Notes: generated from the letters alone by a model not told the origin. Counted from the first letter of the stretch, positions 1 through 13,055 are shown. The stretch: 64,000 nucleotides of DNA from Trichoderma breve (GCF_028502605.1 NW_026611593.1:2542001-2606000); one strand, 5' to 3'. A program made the numbers and translations.

Positions 1-3000
1 TGGTGGCGGTCGCCTAATTTTCCAAGAGAGCTGGTGCGGGATGTCATCACTCGTGACCGGCTCCTCATCCACAGTAAAGTGATATTCGTGCGTCGGGTCG
101 GAGATGGCCAAGCGACGCGGCAACCGCCAGGCTGGGCCTATGTAGGGAGCGCAAATCTTTCCGAGAGCGCCTGGTAAGTCTTGAGAGTTTTCTACCACAC
201 ACCCGGTTCCCTTTCCCTTGTTTGTGCTTGCTGATGGGCACTTGGTGACTTAGAGGCTGACTGTGCCCGCCGCCGCCGTTGTGACGGCCGCTGGGGGTGG
301 TTTTCTTAGGGGCCGGCTATCCAGAGACAAGTCTACGGGAGGCATCAAGATGAATTGTCGCAACTGGGAGTGCGGAGTGATCATCCCGGTACCTGAGTCA
401 AAAGCAAAGACTGTTGACAAGACACGGGCTAGCGCCGACATGGCCATGTTTGCGGGGACGGTTCCTGTTCCAATGCAAGTTCCCGGGCCTGCGTACGCAT
501 CAAATGACCAGCCCTGGCTTTATCCAGGAGCCTGAATTGTGTTTGATTGAGCGATTTGAGCGATTTGAGGGTCATGCGTAGCCCTTTTTTTCTGGAGCCC
601 TTGCAAAAACCAGGGGTCCCTGAAAGCAGGTCCGCTATGCTTACAGATTTCGACAACGGCACGAAGAAAGATGACTTTTGATAGATGTGTGTAAGATCCC
701 TGGGAAACCCAAAAAACATGTGGTCAGAAGCGCAGAACATGCTTGCTTGCAGATAGCGTGCGGCCTGCATGAGTGGGGTAGGAAACAAAACCTTGTGGAG
801 ATGTTTTCCGCTGATAGGCTGGCCCAGATGTGACCAGGGCGCAGTGATCTGAAGAATGATACGATGGCAAGGATGGTGGAAATATGGAGCAGCACTCCAC
901 CGCGGCAAGGCAAGGCGCAAGGCGCAAGGCTCGACGGTTCGTTTCTTTGGTCTGGACGGAGAGAGGTTGCTGTTGGAGGATGGATCGATGGATCCCCCCG
1001 GCCTACGAGACGAGAGACGGAGCAATGGCCCACCGTCTTCGTCCCCATGTGGGTTGCGATGTGTGAGCCGGGATCATGTTTATGAGCGCTATAGGCGTCA
1101 ACGAGAGCGGCTTTTTTTTTCTCAACAGACCGGCCCGGTTCCATTCCAAAGGTCATCGCAGAGCAATAACGAGTTCTCCCCATGATGGGCTTGCTAGGAT
1201 CACAAGGAAATTTACTTGGGTGTGCGCTCCTCGGCCGACGATGTGGCTTGCGCCCAGAAAAACAAGCCGGGCTAATTCATGACAACGAACGGGCTGAGTT
1301 GAGCAGAGAAAATCGAAGGCGAAAAAGCCATGTGTTTGGATGTAGCTAGCATGGCTTTGGCGAATACTTGGCACCTCTTTGGACAAGGACAGAACGCCAG
1401 CTCTTTTCCCCCTCTAATTCGATGGCGTATATGGAACCAATCACGTACGAAACAGCTTGTTTGTGGCCAGTACGAGTAATTCGACTGTAGAAACATGTTT
1501 CGTGCTAAAAGGGCTTTTGGTCCAACCACCTTGAAATGCTCTGCGAACTACTTCCTTGGCTTGGGTAGCTGCTTGGCTTTGCTAAATCCAGCACAAGTTC
1601 TCTAAGAAGGACAAGAAATGAATAGATCAGAATTCAGGTTCCTCGCTTGGAGAGGCCGACGAAACTACGCGCAGCTAGCTAGTGTGGGTGCAGATAGGTA
1701 GGTCTAGGTAGTGTGTATGTTCGTTTCGTTTCAATGGCATTGGCAAAGGAAACGATTCTGACTGAACCCGATTTGGCGGTGCCTTGCGAAAAAATGACTG
1801 ATAGGAAAAAAAAACCCCAGTTTACCGTCACTTGCGGAGATGACGGCCTTTGAAGGAAATACAGGAAATACAAATTAGAATACTTGCTTGTCATAGACAA
1901 GTAGTGCCGGTGGCCGGTGAGATCGATTATGATAGAAGTGTCCCAAAAAAATATGATCTGTAACGTCAGCACGGACGGAGGAGGAGGGGAAGGACTAGCC
2001 ATGCTTAAGTCATCGCGAACTACCTTGGGTTAGTAGTTTTTTTGTGGTTTGACGAGGACTAGAAAGCAGTTCGCCGGTTCTCATTTGTCTGTGTGAAATC
2101 GGGGCTTTTTGATGGAGGGTGGGAGAGGGGGAGGGGAAGTTGCCAAGGGGTCTTTTTCTTTTTGCTGCTATTTTTCTGGTGCTTTGGGTTGTTCTTGATG
2201 GAGGGGAGTGTGCGTTGAGTGCATGTGGTGAAATGAAGTGTGTGTGTGTGTGTGTGTTGAAGAAAAGAGATGAGTGTGTGTGAGTGCTGCATCTTGGGTG
2301 TTCGTTTCGCTTGCACTTGCAGCTATCGAATGCATCAAGGAGCCGTGGAAGCCGTGTTGGTGCCTTTTTTTTTATTGTTTTTTTTTTTTTTTTTCTCTTT
2401 TGAACGACCTTGATGGTATTGGCGCTGGATATGGCTGCTTCAGGCTCAGGCGGAACTAGTTTGATCTATGATGACGAGAGGATTCTCTCAGAATTGGCTG
2501 TGAACTATTGTTTTGGGCGTTTTGTTGATGGTGGTGTTGGTGTTCATCAAACAACATGAAAAAAAAATCTCCCCGAAGTTGGCCGTGATAACCAATTAGC
2601 CTTGCCGTCATATTCTGCTTTTTCGGTCTCTTGCTCCATTCCCAACGTCACTTACACGATAGAGAGAGAGCAGTCAGTGGCTGTGCAAAGCAAAAGCCGT
2701 TACAGTAAGACGTGTCTGGACTTCTGGTGAAGAGATGAGGAGGAGATGAGGATATCAGTTGCGGCTTGCACGAGTGATCATCGGATGGCGCCGGTGGTGA
2801 AACAGGGGAGTCAAGATGACGAAAAAACGACGAGTAACAAAAAAGACAAAAGACGGTATTAGTTTGCATTGGTACCCCGTATCGTGACTTTTGTCCAGCG
2901 TCCTTTGGGGGAAGAGACGGCTCAGTTAGTAGGTAGTTTTGCAGCTGTTGTTGGCCGAGAGCAGGACGATAGACTACTAGGTAGATACCAGATAGATAGG

Positions 3001-6000
3001 GCACACAGCGGCCTGAATCTGGATAGGATGGATAGCGATGGCACAATCACAGTCACAGACGAGGCGAGACGAAGTCAATGGAGGAGGAAACGAGGCTACT
3101 AGAGGCTAGACAAGTTGCAGTGGAATGACGAGCCGTTCGCTGCAGTGGTTCTTGGTAGGTTGGCCCAAGTTCGCCCAGTGAGTGGCTCCCAGTGGTTCCC
3201 AGTTGGCTCCAGTTGATTCTCAGTGGTTCGCCGGCCGGGCTTTTGGGCTCATGCAGGCACTCCGATTGGCTCATGGCCCGTGCGTGAGAGAGGGGGCTTG
3301 AGGGGAGCTTCTGGGGAGGCGCTTTTTGCGGCGCTGTGCTGGGCAAGCTGCGGTTCGCTTTCGGGACGTATCCCCGACCCAGCCGTGTTAGTGGGTGTAT
3401 AGAGTTTGCCAGCCCTGCGATAACTGCGGCTCCGTCCAGATACTTATCTCTGAGGGCGGTGGAGCCTGAGAGGAGCAACCCTGGCGATCCAATTTTCTGC
3501 TAGCGCGTGCGATCTGGTTTCCACCATCCGAAATCTAGCCCCAGTTCGAATGGGTTGATTGAGCGCAGATTGGCCGGTCGCGAGCAGGTACGAGAGCAGT
3601 ACAGCTGAACATGTCGAGTTGTGCCGTGTTTTGCTACAAGTTGCTACAGGTTAGCCCGAGTACTTCTCCGTACGAGTACTAGCACCGACTCGAGTTCCCC
3701 TCGAATGGCTGGCTGTTGGATGTTGGATGGCTGTTGGTTCTACTGCTTGCTTCCCTGCCTGAGGCGCCCGCTTGGCCCCATGGAGAGCTGAGCGATATAC
3801 GACAGTGTGGACAGGGACGAGCAACGAGTACCGGCGCTGTACTTGGCCGTGACGTGACGGTCTGCACATACTGGCACATACATGGCCTGACCTGACTTGC
3901 CTGACATACCTAGCAGGTAGACATGGGTGTGCTAAGCGAGCAGCAAGCAACGCTGCCACGCGGCCAGACCAGCATGTGATGAAGACACAATATGATAAGT
4001 GAGATTCTTGGCGGATTGGCGATGCAGGTACGCTGCATTTTGACAATGACAGTGGCAATGTCAATGTCATTTGCCGCTTCCCACAGCGCTTGCTCGTCTC
4101 GTGGCCTGGCCTGGCATCTTGCAATTTATTTTGTCTTCTTTTTTTCCCAACCTTTTTTTGAATCGCACCCAGCCGGCCAGGACAAGGACAAGAAAGCGCA
4201 TGGTGCGCGCATGGCTCGTGTCGGCCACTTCCGCGAGCCGGGTGGCCGCCAGACAAACTCTGAACCACAAGCTTTTGCGTGTTCCTGAATTCTAAAAAGA
4301 CAAGCAACAATGGTGTCCCACACGCACAAGTTACACATCATATTCTCGTTGCAGAGCATTAGGAAATAGATACGCATTCTTGTGTGTGCGCGCGGGCAGA
4401 GAGAGAGAGCGAGAGACAGAGTGCGAAGGAAAGCGAAGGCACAACATACTGTAGAGCCAGCCTCTGCCAAGGGAGCCGGACAAGCAGACCGGTCTCATTC
4501 GCAGGGTGGCGGGCTTGGGCGCAACGAACCACTGGGGCAGCCCTCTGGATCGACGGAAAATTCGGCGAGCGAAGGAAGCTGGCTGAAGATTTGATGCTCA
4601 TTGGACAGTTAATGCCGACCCAGACCAGATACATTGCGTGCTGCCAGATTGGCCGGAAAGATGCACGACTCACTCTGACGGGTCAAAGAAGCGGAGAGCG
4701 GGCTTCTCTCTCTCTCCAAGCCATAAGAGCGAGCGAGTGAGAGCGACAGCCAACCAGGCCAGCGCCAGCCCAGCCAGCCATCCAGCGAGCTTTGCCGGGC
4801 TCCTCGCACCCTCTTGCTCCCCTCAGGGTGTGTATCCACGCTAAGAGGCTTATTCCAGCCCTATCCAACTCCTAGCGCGCTATGGGGGGCGTTTGCTTAG
4901 CACTTGGGTGCTTGTTTGGGTGTTTTTTGGTTGGAGCATGGTGGCGAACGGCCGTGGGGCGGCGAACTTGGATCGCCAAACCACGGAGCAGGGTGAGCTC
5001 TAGTTTGCTAGTGTTCTCGAGCAATGTTAGTCACGGCAACGCCGCTGCGAAACGAGAGAGAGAGATGAGCTCGGAGCTATTTTTTGAGAAATCCGGAGAA
5101 GGGCAGGACAGGGAGGTGAAATCCTGGGAACGGCGTCATCAGCCAGGGGGCAGAGCGAGAGCCAACGGTAGGGCGATGAGTTTGATGTGATCTTGGCGTC
5201 CTTGGCTTTGCGATTTGACAGGGGAATACGAGGATGAGTAAGGTATGCAGTATACTTGCGGGTAGGTACGCGGTCATATCTCCGATCAAGAGCCGCAACA
5301 GTTGTTAGTCATAGGCAGAGCGAGGCGCAGAGCACGCCGTGGCGGGCAGAAGAAAAAGGAACTTGCAAGCCGTACGAGTACGAGTATACGCGCATACAAA
5401 GCCATATCGTCAATATCTCTTTGCACGGGCCGGACAACTGCCGGGGTTGTGCGCATCATTGGGGCCCGTGTGTTCAAAAACTTCCTCATTCCCTGGCTTT
5501 TCTTGTCCCGCCTTGCTACGATAAGCGATAAACAAGGCGGGCATGGGTCGATCAACTGTAAACCGGGTTACCGTTACCGGGCTATTAATACATTCAAGCC
5601 AATGTTTCGAATCTCTTCTGTTGAGGCTCAATGAGGGGTCTTTTTGGAGGGGGCTTTGAATCGAGGCCCACGATCGTCGATTGCTCGATCGTAAGGCCAG
5701 GGCCAGACCTCAAGCCATGACGATGTTATACGGCACGACACAACTCAAAGCAACGAGGCGGAGAGCGCCGACATCAGCAACCCACGCATGTCCCCTTGCT
5801 TTTCTGGTAAACGAACACGAAGAGACTAATCGTATACAGTAGAGAGTGTGATAGAGGGCAATAAGCTGCATATTCGAAGTGTCCGCCGTGTGTGGTATCA
5901 AGGGCTCAATTTTCTCTCACAAAACGAACAAACCACCAGCATCTATCGCAGCAGTAGCACGACCCGTTACCGATTCGAGGCGATAAAAAACACGCCGTAA

Positions 6001-8987
6001 GGCTCGCACTAAGGCGGGCACCGCCAACTTCTGCTGCATATCTAACTCGTAGTCACAGTTTCGAGCATGTACTTTGCTGCCTTGCTAACAAAGTACAGTA
6101 CAGTAGTGCCATCATTTTCTCATAAACCTGGACGGCCGCAGCCCCTCCCCTCCAGCGCGGAAACGGCTGGTTGCGGGAGCAGCAAGTTCGGTGCCTCACC
6201 TTTTTTAGGCGCCTCCACCAACCACTGGTGCTAGGTAGCTTGGGCTTTGGGCTTGGCTGGCTTTGGGCAAAACAAAAACCGCGGCCACGCTCGCGGGCAT
6301 CCTAGCAGCAAAAAAGTAGCGCCAGCCCAGCAGAGGGAGAGGGAGAACAGTGGGAAAAACAAGAACGAGGGAGCGTTGGACCTAGCCCAGCCCAGCACCA
6401 GCGCGGCCCTTATGCCGGTACTATACGAAGCGTGCAGTGACGCTCTGTGAGCTGTCCTGTGTCTCTGTCTCGTCGTTGGCCTTTTATCCGCGGCAGGATG
6501 AAATTAGAGCTGCAGATGTGCATTGGCCGTTAGCAGCGTGTCTCGTGTCATTAGGTAAACTGGCATTGGCTGGAACCATACGGAACCAATGCATTGTCAT
6601 GCTCGTGCATTTGAAGCAAGCACCTTTTCTCTTCCCCGATATACTACTTGCAACAGGTATCATTACCATCACCACCCGTAATCGGAGAGCCATTGATTGC
6701 ATCGAGATGCCCTCTGCGCACAGTACGGTGGCTAGTCTCCGCGAATGGGTCTTCCAGTCGACGCCTTTTGCAACAACGAACGGAGACGGAGAGGGGGAAA
6801 CGTGACTCTGAGACCCGGACACGTCCAACATTGGCGAGATGACGCTGAGCGGCGTTTTCCCAGTCCAGCCTCGTTTCGTTTTTCTGAGGCTTGACCAGAA
6901 CCAGCCGTATCTTCTAATGTCATCTGCTTTATGTCATGGTCCATGGTAGCTGTTTTGGTGTACTTGCAAGTCACTTGGCACTCAGCACTTGGGCTGCTAG
7001 TACAACGGGCGAGAGACAAGTACAGTAGCATCGAAAGGGCGCCCCTCTCTCTCTTTGCCCACTTTGCGCCCACCTTGTGTCGTTCGGCCGCCTCATTTCT
7101 TTCCCCTCCCTTTTTTCTGCTTGTACTTGCGCCTAACATGCAAGATGGCGGAGGGGCACCTATCTTGACTGCGCTCTGGCGTTGTTGCGCTCTCTGGTCT
7201 GCACAGCCCCTTTGGAGGATCTTTTTTATCTTGATATCTTTTATATTCATATATTTTTTTTTCAATTTGTTTCTCTTGTATCTTGCTCATAGTAATTTGC
7301 CAGTAACAAGTAGCGCCGATGCACGGTAAGGCAATCGGCCCAGATCTCCTTTGCTCAGCGGGTCCGACGCTACGGTGCGGTGCACAGGCCCCGAGTACGA
7401 TTCCTGCCTGCTATGTAGGTACATATCAGTCAATGCCACTGCATGGTTTCACTCTATACTTTTGTGCCTGAACGTTGCCAAAATGCAATGGAAAAAACTT
7501 GTCGAGGTCAATTGAGAAAATGCGATCGAGTCTGGCCTGCCACTAGCTTGCTTGACTTTGGTGGCCGTGATGCTTTGAGCCATCCGCTGCCATGCCGCTG
7601 CTACGAAGAAAACAGTGCAATAACAAGAAGCATCATTGCATCTGAGATCGAGGGCCAGTTGAGGAGACAACTGGGAGTGCAAAGCACCTTGTCCCGGCTA
7701 ATAGCCCAGACTGCTGGTAAAAGGGCCCTTGACCCTGCTGTCGGCAGTTGCGGGAAATGGGGCCCAAGCACCCACGTCTCCGGGGGGCCGCGCTAAACCC
7801 AAGCTGCTGCAGTGGTCGATGCACGGAGGAGGAGGAGGTACCACTCCGTCTTGTGTGCTTGTACCGTACTGGGCTGTAATCAAAAGATGAGATGACTTAG
7901 CATTTAGTACATGTAATCAGTCAAGTGAAATTTCAAGGAAAATATTATTATCAAATTGCTCTGCTACCACACACATACACTAGACACACATGGACACACA
8001 CACACACACGCACCGCATCGGTGCTACTGGCGCGCGCACTTGGTTGCTAGCTGTGCTGACCTGGCTGCCAGCGATCCGGCTGCTCGCGCTACTCCAGGTA
8101 CAGTCGTCGCGGTGCTGGCACAGTCGGCTCTGTAGAGGTACCTGGCCGACGATGGGTCCAGCGGTAGGCGCTACGCCCACCTGTGCCCGCGTCGCCCGCA
8201 CCCAGCCGTGTATCGCCTACATCGCGGCCATCTCTGGGCCTTGTCGCTTCCCTGGGTCGCATCCGCATTGGGTCCAAATCGGTCTCGCTCAAGCCACGGC
8301 TTGGTGGCCCCACCCGCACCACATCCAGGGCGTCCTTTGGTACGATACACTTTCGCTTTTTTCCTCCACTTTGCACCGCCCAAGCATATCCAAGGTACCG
8401 CACCGCACACAAGGTATCAAGGTACCAAGACCCAGCAACGGAACGAGGGGACCCAAAAGGTATGCCGCATGTAGACGCACCCGTGCCGGTACCTGGCTGC
8501 CCACCCTCCCTCCGCCCTGGCCGCCGGTACACACCCTCCGACACCAGCTCATCTGTACCTGCCTTGCTAACTGCGGTCTGCGGTCTGCGGGTGGGGCCCG
8601 ACGCCAGCTCTCGTTCTGCCGCTCTCGAAGCAACTCCAACGCCCCTCTTCTCCGGCCTCGTTCTCCCTCATTCTTTTGCAACATTGGATTTTTCTTGGTT
8701 TTGGTCCCCAGCGAATTGCGCCGCTGCCCAGATAAACCTGCGCTCTCGAGCAATTGGGCTTTTTTAACAGCTGCGCTGCCCTGAGATTGCGCTGCCCGGA
8801 CAGCCAAAACGAAAAAAAATAAAGCGAGAGAAAAAGCCACCGCCGCCTCCAGTGACGAATTTACTGGCTCATACAACGCCCTCTTATCTCTTCTCTCGGT
8901 TTTTTTTTTATTGCAGTTGCCTGCGGCTCTGCTTCGGGCCCCGATTTCTTCATCGTTGCTTGCTGCTCTTTTCGTATTTGGGGGCCC
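1..8987. other. Gene-free region upstream of the WOPR regulator
   Basis: I see no credible gene on either strand. The open frames here are short, overlap one another on both strands, start at arbitrary codons and encode low-complexity peptides rich in Arg, Ser and Pro with no recognisable motif. The sequence is mixed in composition, with simple repeats: a GT tract near 2,239-2,257, a T run near 2,378-2,395, an imperfect AGTGGTTCCC-type tandem near 3,175-3,230, a GA tract near 4,396-4,420 and CA tracts near 7,970-8,010. The next gene to the right is a WOPR developmental regulator. That family is known in other fungi for very long upstream regulatory regions, so I read this as its extended promoter. 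Non-coding transcripts cannot be excluded. Confidence 0.55.
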
Positions 8988-8994
8988 TATATAA
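8988..8994 (+). promoter_or_regulatory. TATA box candidate for the WOPR gene
   Basis: A TATATAA heptamer lies about 1.13 kb upstream of the WOPR start codon. It is followed by a pyrimidine-rich stretch with no ATG, as expected for a fungal transcription start region. If it is used, the mRNA has a 5' leader of about 1.1 kb. Spacing and composition are the only support. Confidence 0.4.
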
Positions 8995-10124
8995 CCTGAT
9001 CGTCGCCAGTCTTCTGCCTTCGCTTTTACTTGGTCTTGTTCCTTGCGCAGAAACAAATTACCACTATCGACCACCAACTATTTCCCAACGTTCCCACTCA
9101 CCAACTCCTACTCCCAAATACCTATCCCCTAATACACTTCCGCTTCTATCATCACCTTCAATATCACTGCCGCTGCCAGAGTCTCTCTCTCCTTACTTGG
9201 CAACTGCTTCAGCGGCAGTAACAGCTCCGGCTTCGCGCCCCGGATCTGATCTTGAACGTGATAGATATTCAACCTTTACACTTCGGCAGTGACGCCGATC
9301 CGTCTCTACCCAAGCTTTCCACCAGACGGCTTCCGCTTCACCACTCCCGCTCCCTCAAAGTTCAGCTTGGCAACGTCAAACAAACCCAAACTCAACACAA
9401 ATTCAACTCCCTCTCTCCTTTGCTCGAGTCAGTGTCCGTCATCAGCGGCATCGAACCGGCAGCCCTACTCGTTCCTTGCCGGCCTTTGACATCCGACTTG
9501 TCTCCGACAACGATAGCTTTGCCCCCCCGGCCCTGGCCTGGTACGTATTGATTTCTCTCTTCTTTCTCACTCCCCACTTAGATCCCGCACACACACAAGT
9601 GCAGGCATACATACACAATACACACACCCTCCTCTCCACTTTTCTTCTCTTCTCTCCTCCTCCTTCTCCTCTCTCCTCTCCTCCTCCTCTAGCTCTACCT
9701 TACTTGTACTGCTCTCTACTTCTCTCCCCCACTATTATATATCTCTCTGCTTCTCGCTCTCGCCTTCTCTTATCTCCTCCCTCTCCTTCTACTAGTATCC
9801 CTCCTACCTCGTCTCTACCCATCATCTCTTGCCCTCTACCATCCCATCTCTTCTTCCATCAACAACCCATACCGTCACTGGTATATCTGCGTTACACACT
9901 TCAACCCGTCTCACGCTCCCTTGCCGACTTGCCTCCAACTGTCCGCTTTGCCCCTTGGGGAGCATCAGGCCAATCCGTGACATATGGACAGTCTCGTGTA
10001 TAGCCATCGGTCCCGACACTAACACTATCCACCTCGCATAGGCACTCGCTGCTTATTCACACGCTGTACACACAGAGCAACAACCTTCAAACTTTAAGCC
10101 ATCCAAAGATCAAATTCGGTTGCA
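8995..10124 (+). promoter_or_regulatory. Putative long ATG-free, pyrimidine-rich 5' leader
   Basis: Reading by eye, no ATG occurs on the plus strand from about 8,475 to 9,983, roughly 1.5 kb, where random sequence would contain more than twenty. The stretch is rich in C and T, with an almost pure CT tract near 9,630-9,860. ATG depletion is what selection on a scanned 5' leader produces, so most of this stretch is probably transcribed with the WOPR mRNA. A leader intron is possible (a GTACGT donor-like site lies near 9,541), but I could not place its acceptor. Confidence 0.5.
9984..10022 (+). CDS. Short upstream ORF in the WOPR leader (12 codons)
   Basis: This is the first and only ATG in the 1.5 kb before the WOPR start. 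It opens a 12-codon frame (MDSLVYSHRSRH) that ends at TAA, 102 nt before the main ATG at 10,125. A single upstream ORF at the end of an otherwise ATG-free leader is placed to modulate initiation at the main start. The peptide resembles nothing I know, and its translation is inferred only from position. Confidence 0.35.
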   Translation: MDSLVYSHRSRH

Positions 10125-11402
10125 ATGGCCAGCCAATCACCTCTAAACCCTACATTCAAGGGGCACGTAGCCACCACCTGGGATGCACTTCTCCTCTTCG
10201 AAGCGTGCTTGCAGGGTCAAATTAACCATGTGCCTCGACGTCCGCATGATCGTGAACGCCAAGAGCTCATTTCTAGCGGCAACATCTTCATCTATGAGGA
10301 GCATGCCTCTGGCATCAAGCGCTGGACAGACGGTATCTCTTGGAGTCCTAGCCGCATCCTCGGCAACTTTCTCATCTACCGCGAGCTAGACAAGCCCTTT
10401 CCTCCCGGCGAAAAGAAACGTGCGCTCAAGAGAAAACGAGGTTCTCAGGGCGTCAACAAGGCCACTCCTCGGTCCAACTCAACTGTCCTAGACCCGGCCA
10501 CCATCGCCCGAGACCCAGAACGGTCGCTGGTCGGTTCTCTGGTGGACTCTTATCTGTTCAAAGAAAGGGGACTCGTCAAGAAGACAATTTCCATCACCTT
10601 CCAGGGTGTGCCGCACCATCTGGTCAGCTACTACAGTATAGAAGACGTTGACAACAAGTCTCTGATGACCCCGAGCGAGGCCAACTTCTTTTCACACATC
10701 AAGCCTCGCACCGAGCTTGTCATGTCCCAAAACTTCCGCAATCCTGTGGATGAAGTCACCTTGTTTGGCCAGGAAGACAATGGCTTCATGGGTGCCAACG
10801 CGCACTTCTACAACATGGGTGCCCACGTCGCCAACTTCTCCCCACACTCTCATGTTGCCCAGGTTGCCGATTACGGCTCTCAAGTCATGATGTCTCAAGC
10901 CCTGCCGGTGTCAACCATGGCCGTCGCTCCGATGGCTGCCTACTCTAGAGCAGACTACGAATACCTTGCCCAGCAGCACCAACCTCATGATCACTTTGAA
11001 GCTCAAGTGGAAGCCCAAGCTCAGGCGGAGGCCCAGGCACGCTATGCTCATCGCCATCATTCATTTCAATATCACGACCACATTCCGCAAGGTCAACTGC
11101 CGCAAGAGGCATTGCACCACCAGCAGATACAACAGCAGCAGATGCACCACCACCAACAGCAGCTACAGCGCCAGCAACAGCTGCAACATCAAATGCATGC
11201 GATACAAATGCAGCAACAACAACAGCAGTTTCACCACCAAATGCACCAGCCGCAGCCCGACGAGCAGCGGCAGCACCAGTTGTCCCACCCATCACCGCAC
11301 CAGCAAGATGTGCAGCCAGATGAGCAGCAACAGAACGGCGAGGGTTTTGACTGGTCCAATTATCAGGGACCAAACGATTACTACTATCCTCAACAACCAT
11401 AG
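10125..11402 (+). CDS. wor1: WOPR (Gti1/Pac2 family) transcription regulator, Wor1/Ryp1/Sge1 type
   Basis: This is a single-exon gene of 425 residues. The N-terminal half carries the two-part WOPR DNA-binding domain. The first part, about residues 10-90, contains DALLLFEACLQG, VPRRPHDRERQELISSG, GIKRWTDG and SWSPSRILGNFLIYREL. The second, about residues 130-200, contains RSLVGSLVDSYLFKERGLVKKTIS and HHLVSYYS. These match the Wor1/Ryp1/Sge1 branch rather than Pac2. The C-terminal part, from about residue 285, is a Gln/His-rich low-complexity region with runs of Q. Family members are nuclear master regulators of morphology, conidiation, secondary metabolism and, in pathogens, effector expression. 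The ATG at 10,125 immediately precedes the conserved domain and is the natural start. Two consecutive TAG stops end the frame. The very long upstream region and the ATG-free leader suggest heavy transcriptional and translational control. Confidence 0.93.
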   Translation: MASQSPLNPTFKGHVATTWDALLLFEACLQGQINHVPRRPHDRERQELISSGNIFIYEEHASGIKRWTDGISWSPSRILGNFLIYRELDKPFPPGEKKRALKRKRGSQGVNKATPRSNSTVLDPATIARDPERSLVGSLVDSYLFKERGLVKKTISITFQGVPHHLVSYYSIEDVDNKSLMTPSEANFFSHIKPRTELVMSQNFRNPVDEVTLFGQEDNGFMGANAHFYNMGAHVANFSPHSHVAQVADYGSQVMMSQALPVSTMAVAPMAAYSRADYEYLAQQHQPHDHFEAQVEAQAQAEAQARYAHRHHSFQYHDHIPQGQLPQEALHHQQIQQQQMHHHQQQLQRQQQLQHQMHAIQMQQQQQQFHHQMHQPQPDEQRQHQLSHPSPHQQDVQPDEQQQNGEGFDWSNYQGPNDYYYPQQP

Positions 11403-13055
11403 TAGCTTGACGCGGAGGAAGCCATCGTGAGTAGCGTATTGCCATGACAGCCCTGATGATGATGCCTGACACGATGACTGACAAAAGCACCTAGGGCACT
11501 ACCGTTGTCTTCTTTAATATGCCTCTTCGCTTTGGGCGCCTCGGGCGTTTGAAGAGAGGGGGTTTCTCATGTACATTTCTGTGCTCCTTGCTGGAGCCTC
11601 TCAAAACGGATTTGGCGCGGTGTTATACGGGTGGGAGCTTTGCTTTTCCTCTTCTTCTTCTTTTCTTTCTTTTTTCTTTCTTTCTTTTTTCTAATTCTTG
11701 CTCTTCTCTTTATATTGTAATTTCTCCCTGGTTTCTTTTTACGCATAGTAATAGTGTTGCGGTGGGTTTTTTTACACACGGTCTTGAGGGCATGTGTTTT
11801 TCCCATGATGGGCCATGGCGTTGGGCTTTGTACAATTGCTTGGACCTGGAGTTAAATGGCGGCGTATACGGAGTAAGGTTTGCGCCATTGTTCGGAACTG
11901 GGCGGGATTTGGCTCGTCGATACTTTGGCTTGTTCGTATCATGGTGGTATCTGTGGGTTGATTACCGGCGTTGGATGGGATCTCTTTTAACGGATGGGCT
12001 TTTAAAAGTGCGTGCGGAGACTTGCTGGCTGGGTGGCCATGCGCTCTGATATACACACAACCAGCTGTACCTTAGTGATAGGTTATTGATACTCTGGATA
12101 TGTCTTATATCTCTTTTGAAATCTGCATGTGATGGTTCTGTCTATAAATGTTTGTAGATTTGTGGTCGGCTTCATCCATGATAACGATCGACAAAAACCA
12201 GAGGCTACCAATAATAAACAAGTGTGTGTATAAGTGCATGTTTCACTCTCCCCTTGTTTTGTGCCTTGATTTTCTGCTTGCCAGGCTGTCCTGTCAAAAC
12301 TACGGCTGGATGAGGCGGTGATCAGCAGATTTGCCGGAGGGGTGTGTGGGATGCGTCGCCGGTGATGTAATTGGAAAGCCATGATTCTGTTGAAAGTAAT
12401 TTCCAGGCTGTCATTGTCCTTTTTACTTTTGCAGGCTGCCATTGGCTATTTTACCTTTGCATCTCTATCTTAATCTTTATGTTTATGTTTAAAAGAAATT
12501 GAATTCAGTCTACTGAATCTGAATTCAGCTTCTTCACGTGCAATCCTTTGCTTTTTTGGGTTTCTGGTGGTGTTGGCGGCACGTGTTTGTTTCGTTCGGT
12601 ACCTTTTGGCGAATGATGGTGTCCCGTGGGCTTTGCATGTGTTTAGGTAGATCGGTGTAGATGCATCGTCGTCATTTGATGCGCTCAACAAAATTCTGGA
12701 GGGGGGCCCCTTGATTTGGCAGAAGCCTTGTAGGTCGTATTGCGCAGGGCACTCAACGGATATAGATGCCTAGATTTGCCCTTGCTTCTTCTTTTCTTCT
12801 TCTTCTTTTCTTTCTTTTTTTGACCTTGTTTATTCAAGAGGTCTGGTTTCTGGCCAGTGTATGTGATTCTTATTTAAATCTTTACGGCTGAACTTTTTTT
12901 GGGGTAGCTTCCCGCTTTTTTTTTTTTTAAATTTAGCTGGGGTTGCACCCCTCCATCTTCCCTCCCGCTCCTGGAGCTTCTTCTTCTTTCTTTTGTCTTT
13001 TGTCAAACTTCGTTGCTGAGCACCTTTATTGGAACGGGTGGCACATAACGCAGCA
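11403..13055. other. Intergenic region with T-rich tracts
   Basis: No convincing gene. The first few hundred bases after the WOPR stop probably hold its 3' UTR. T- and CT-rich runs occur near 11,655-11,700, 12,785-12,830 and 12,895-12,935. A 176-codon plus-strand frame at 11,519-12,049 is explained by low-complexity T-rich sequence (runs of Leu and Phe) and has no family signature. The right end is the promoter of the Ale1-type gene. Confidence 0.6.

Noticed and set aside
7990..8784. 264-codon plus-strand frame and overlapping antisense frames of similar length.
   Set aside because: Long overlapping frames on both strands with Arg/Pro/Ser-rich content reflect stop-poor GC-rich sequence; no motif and no good splice structure.
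11519..12049. 176-codon frame after the WOPR gene.
   Set aside because: Central part is a T-rich low-complexity tract read as Leu/Phe; no motif, and it lies where the 3' UTR is expected.
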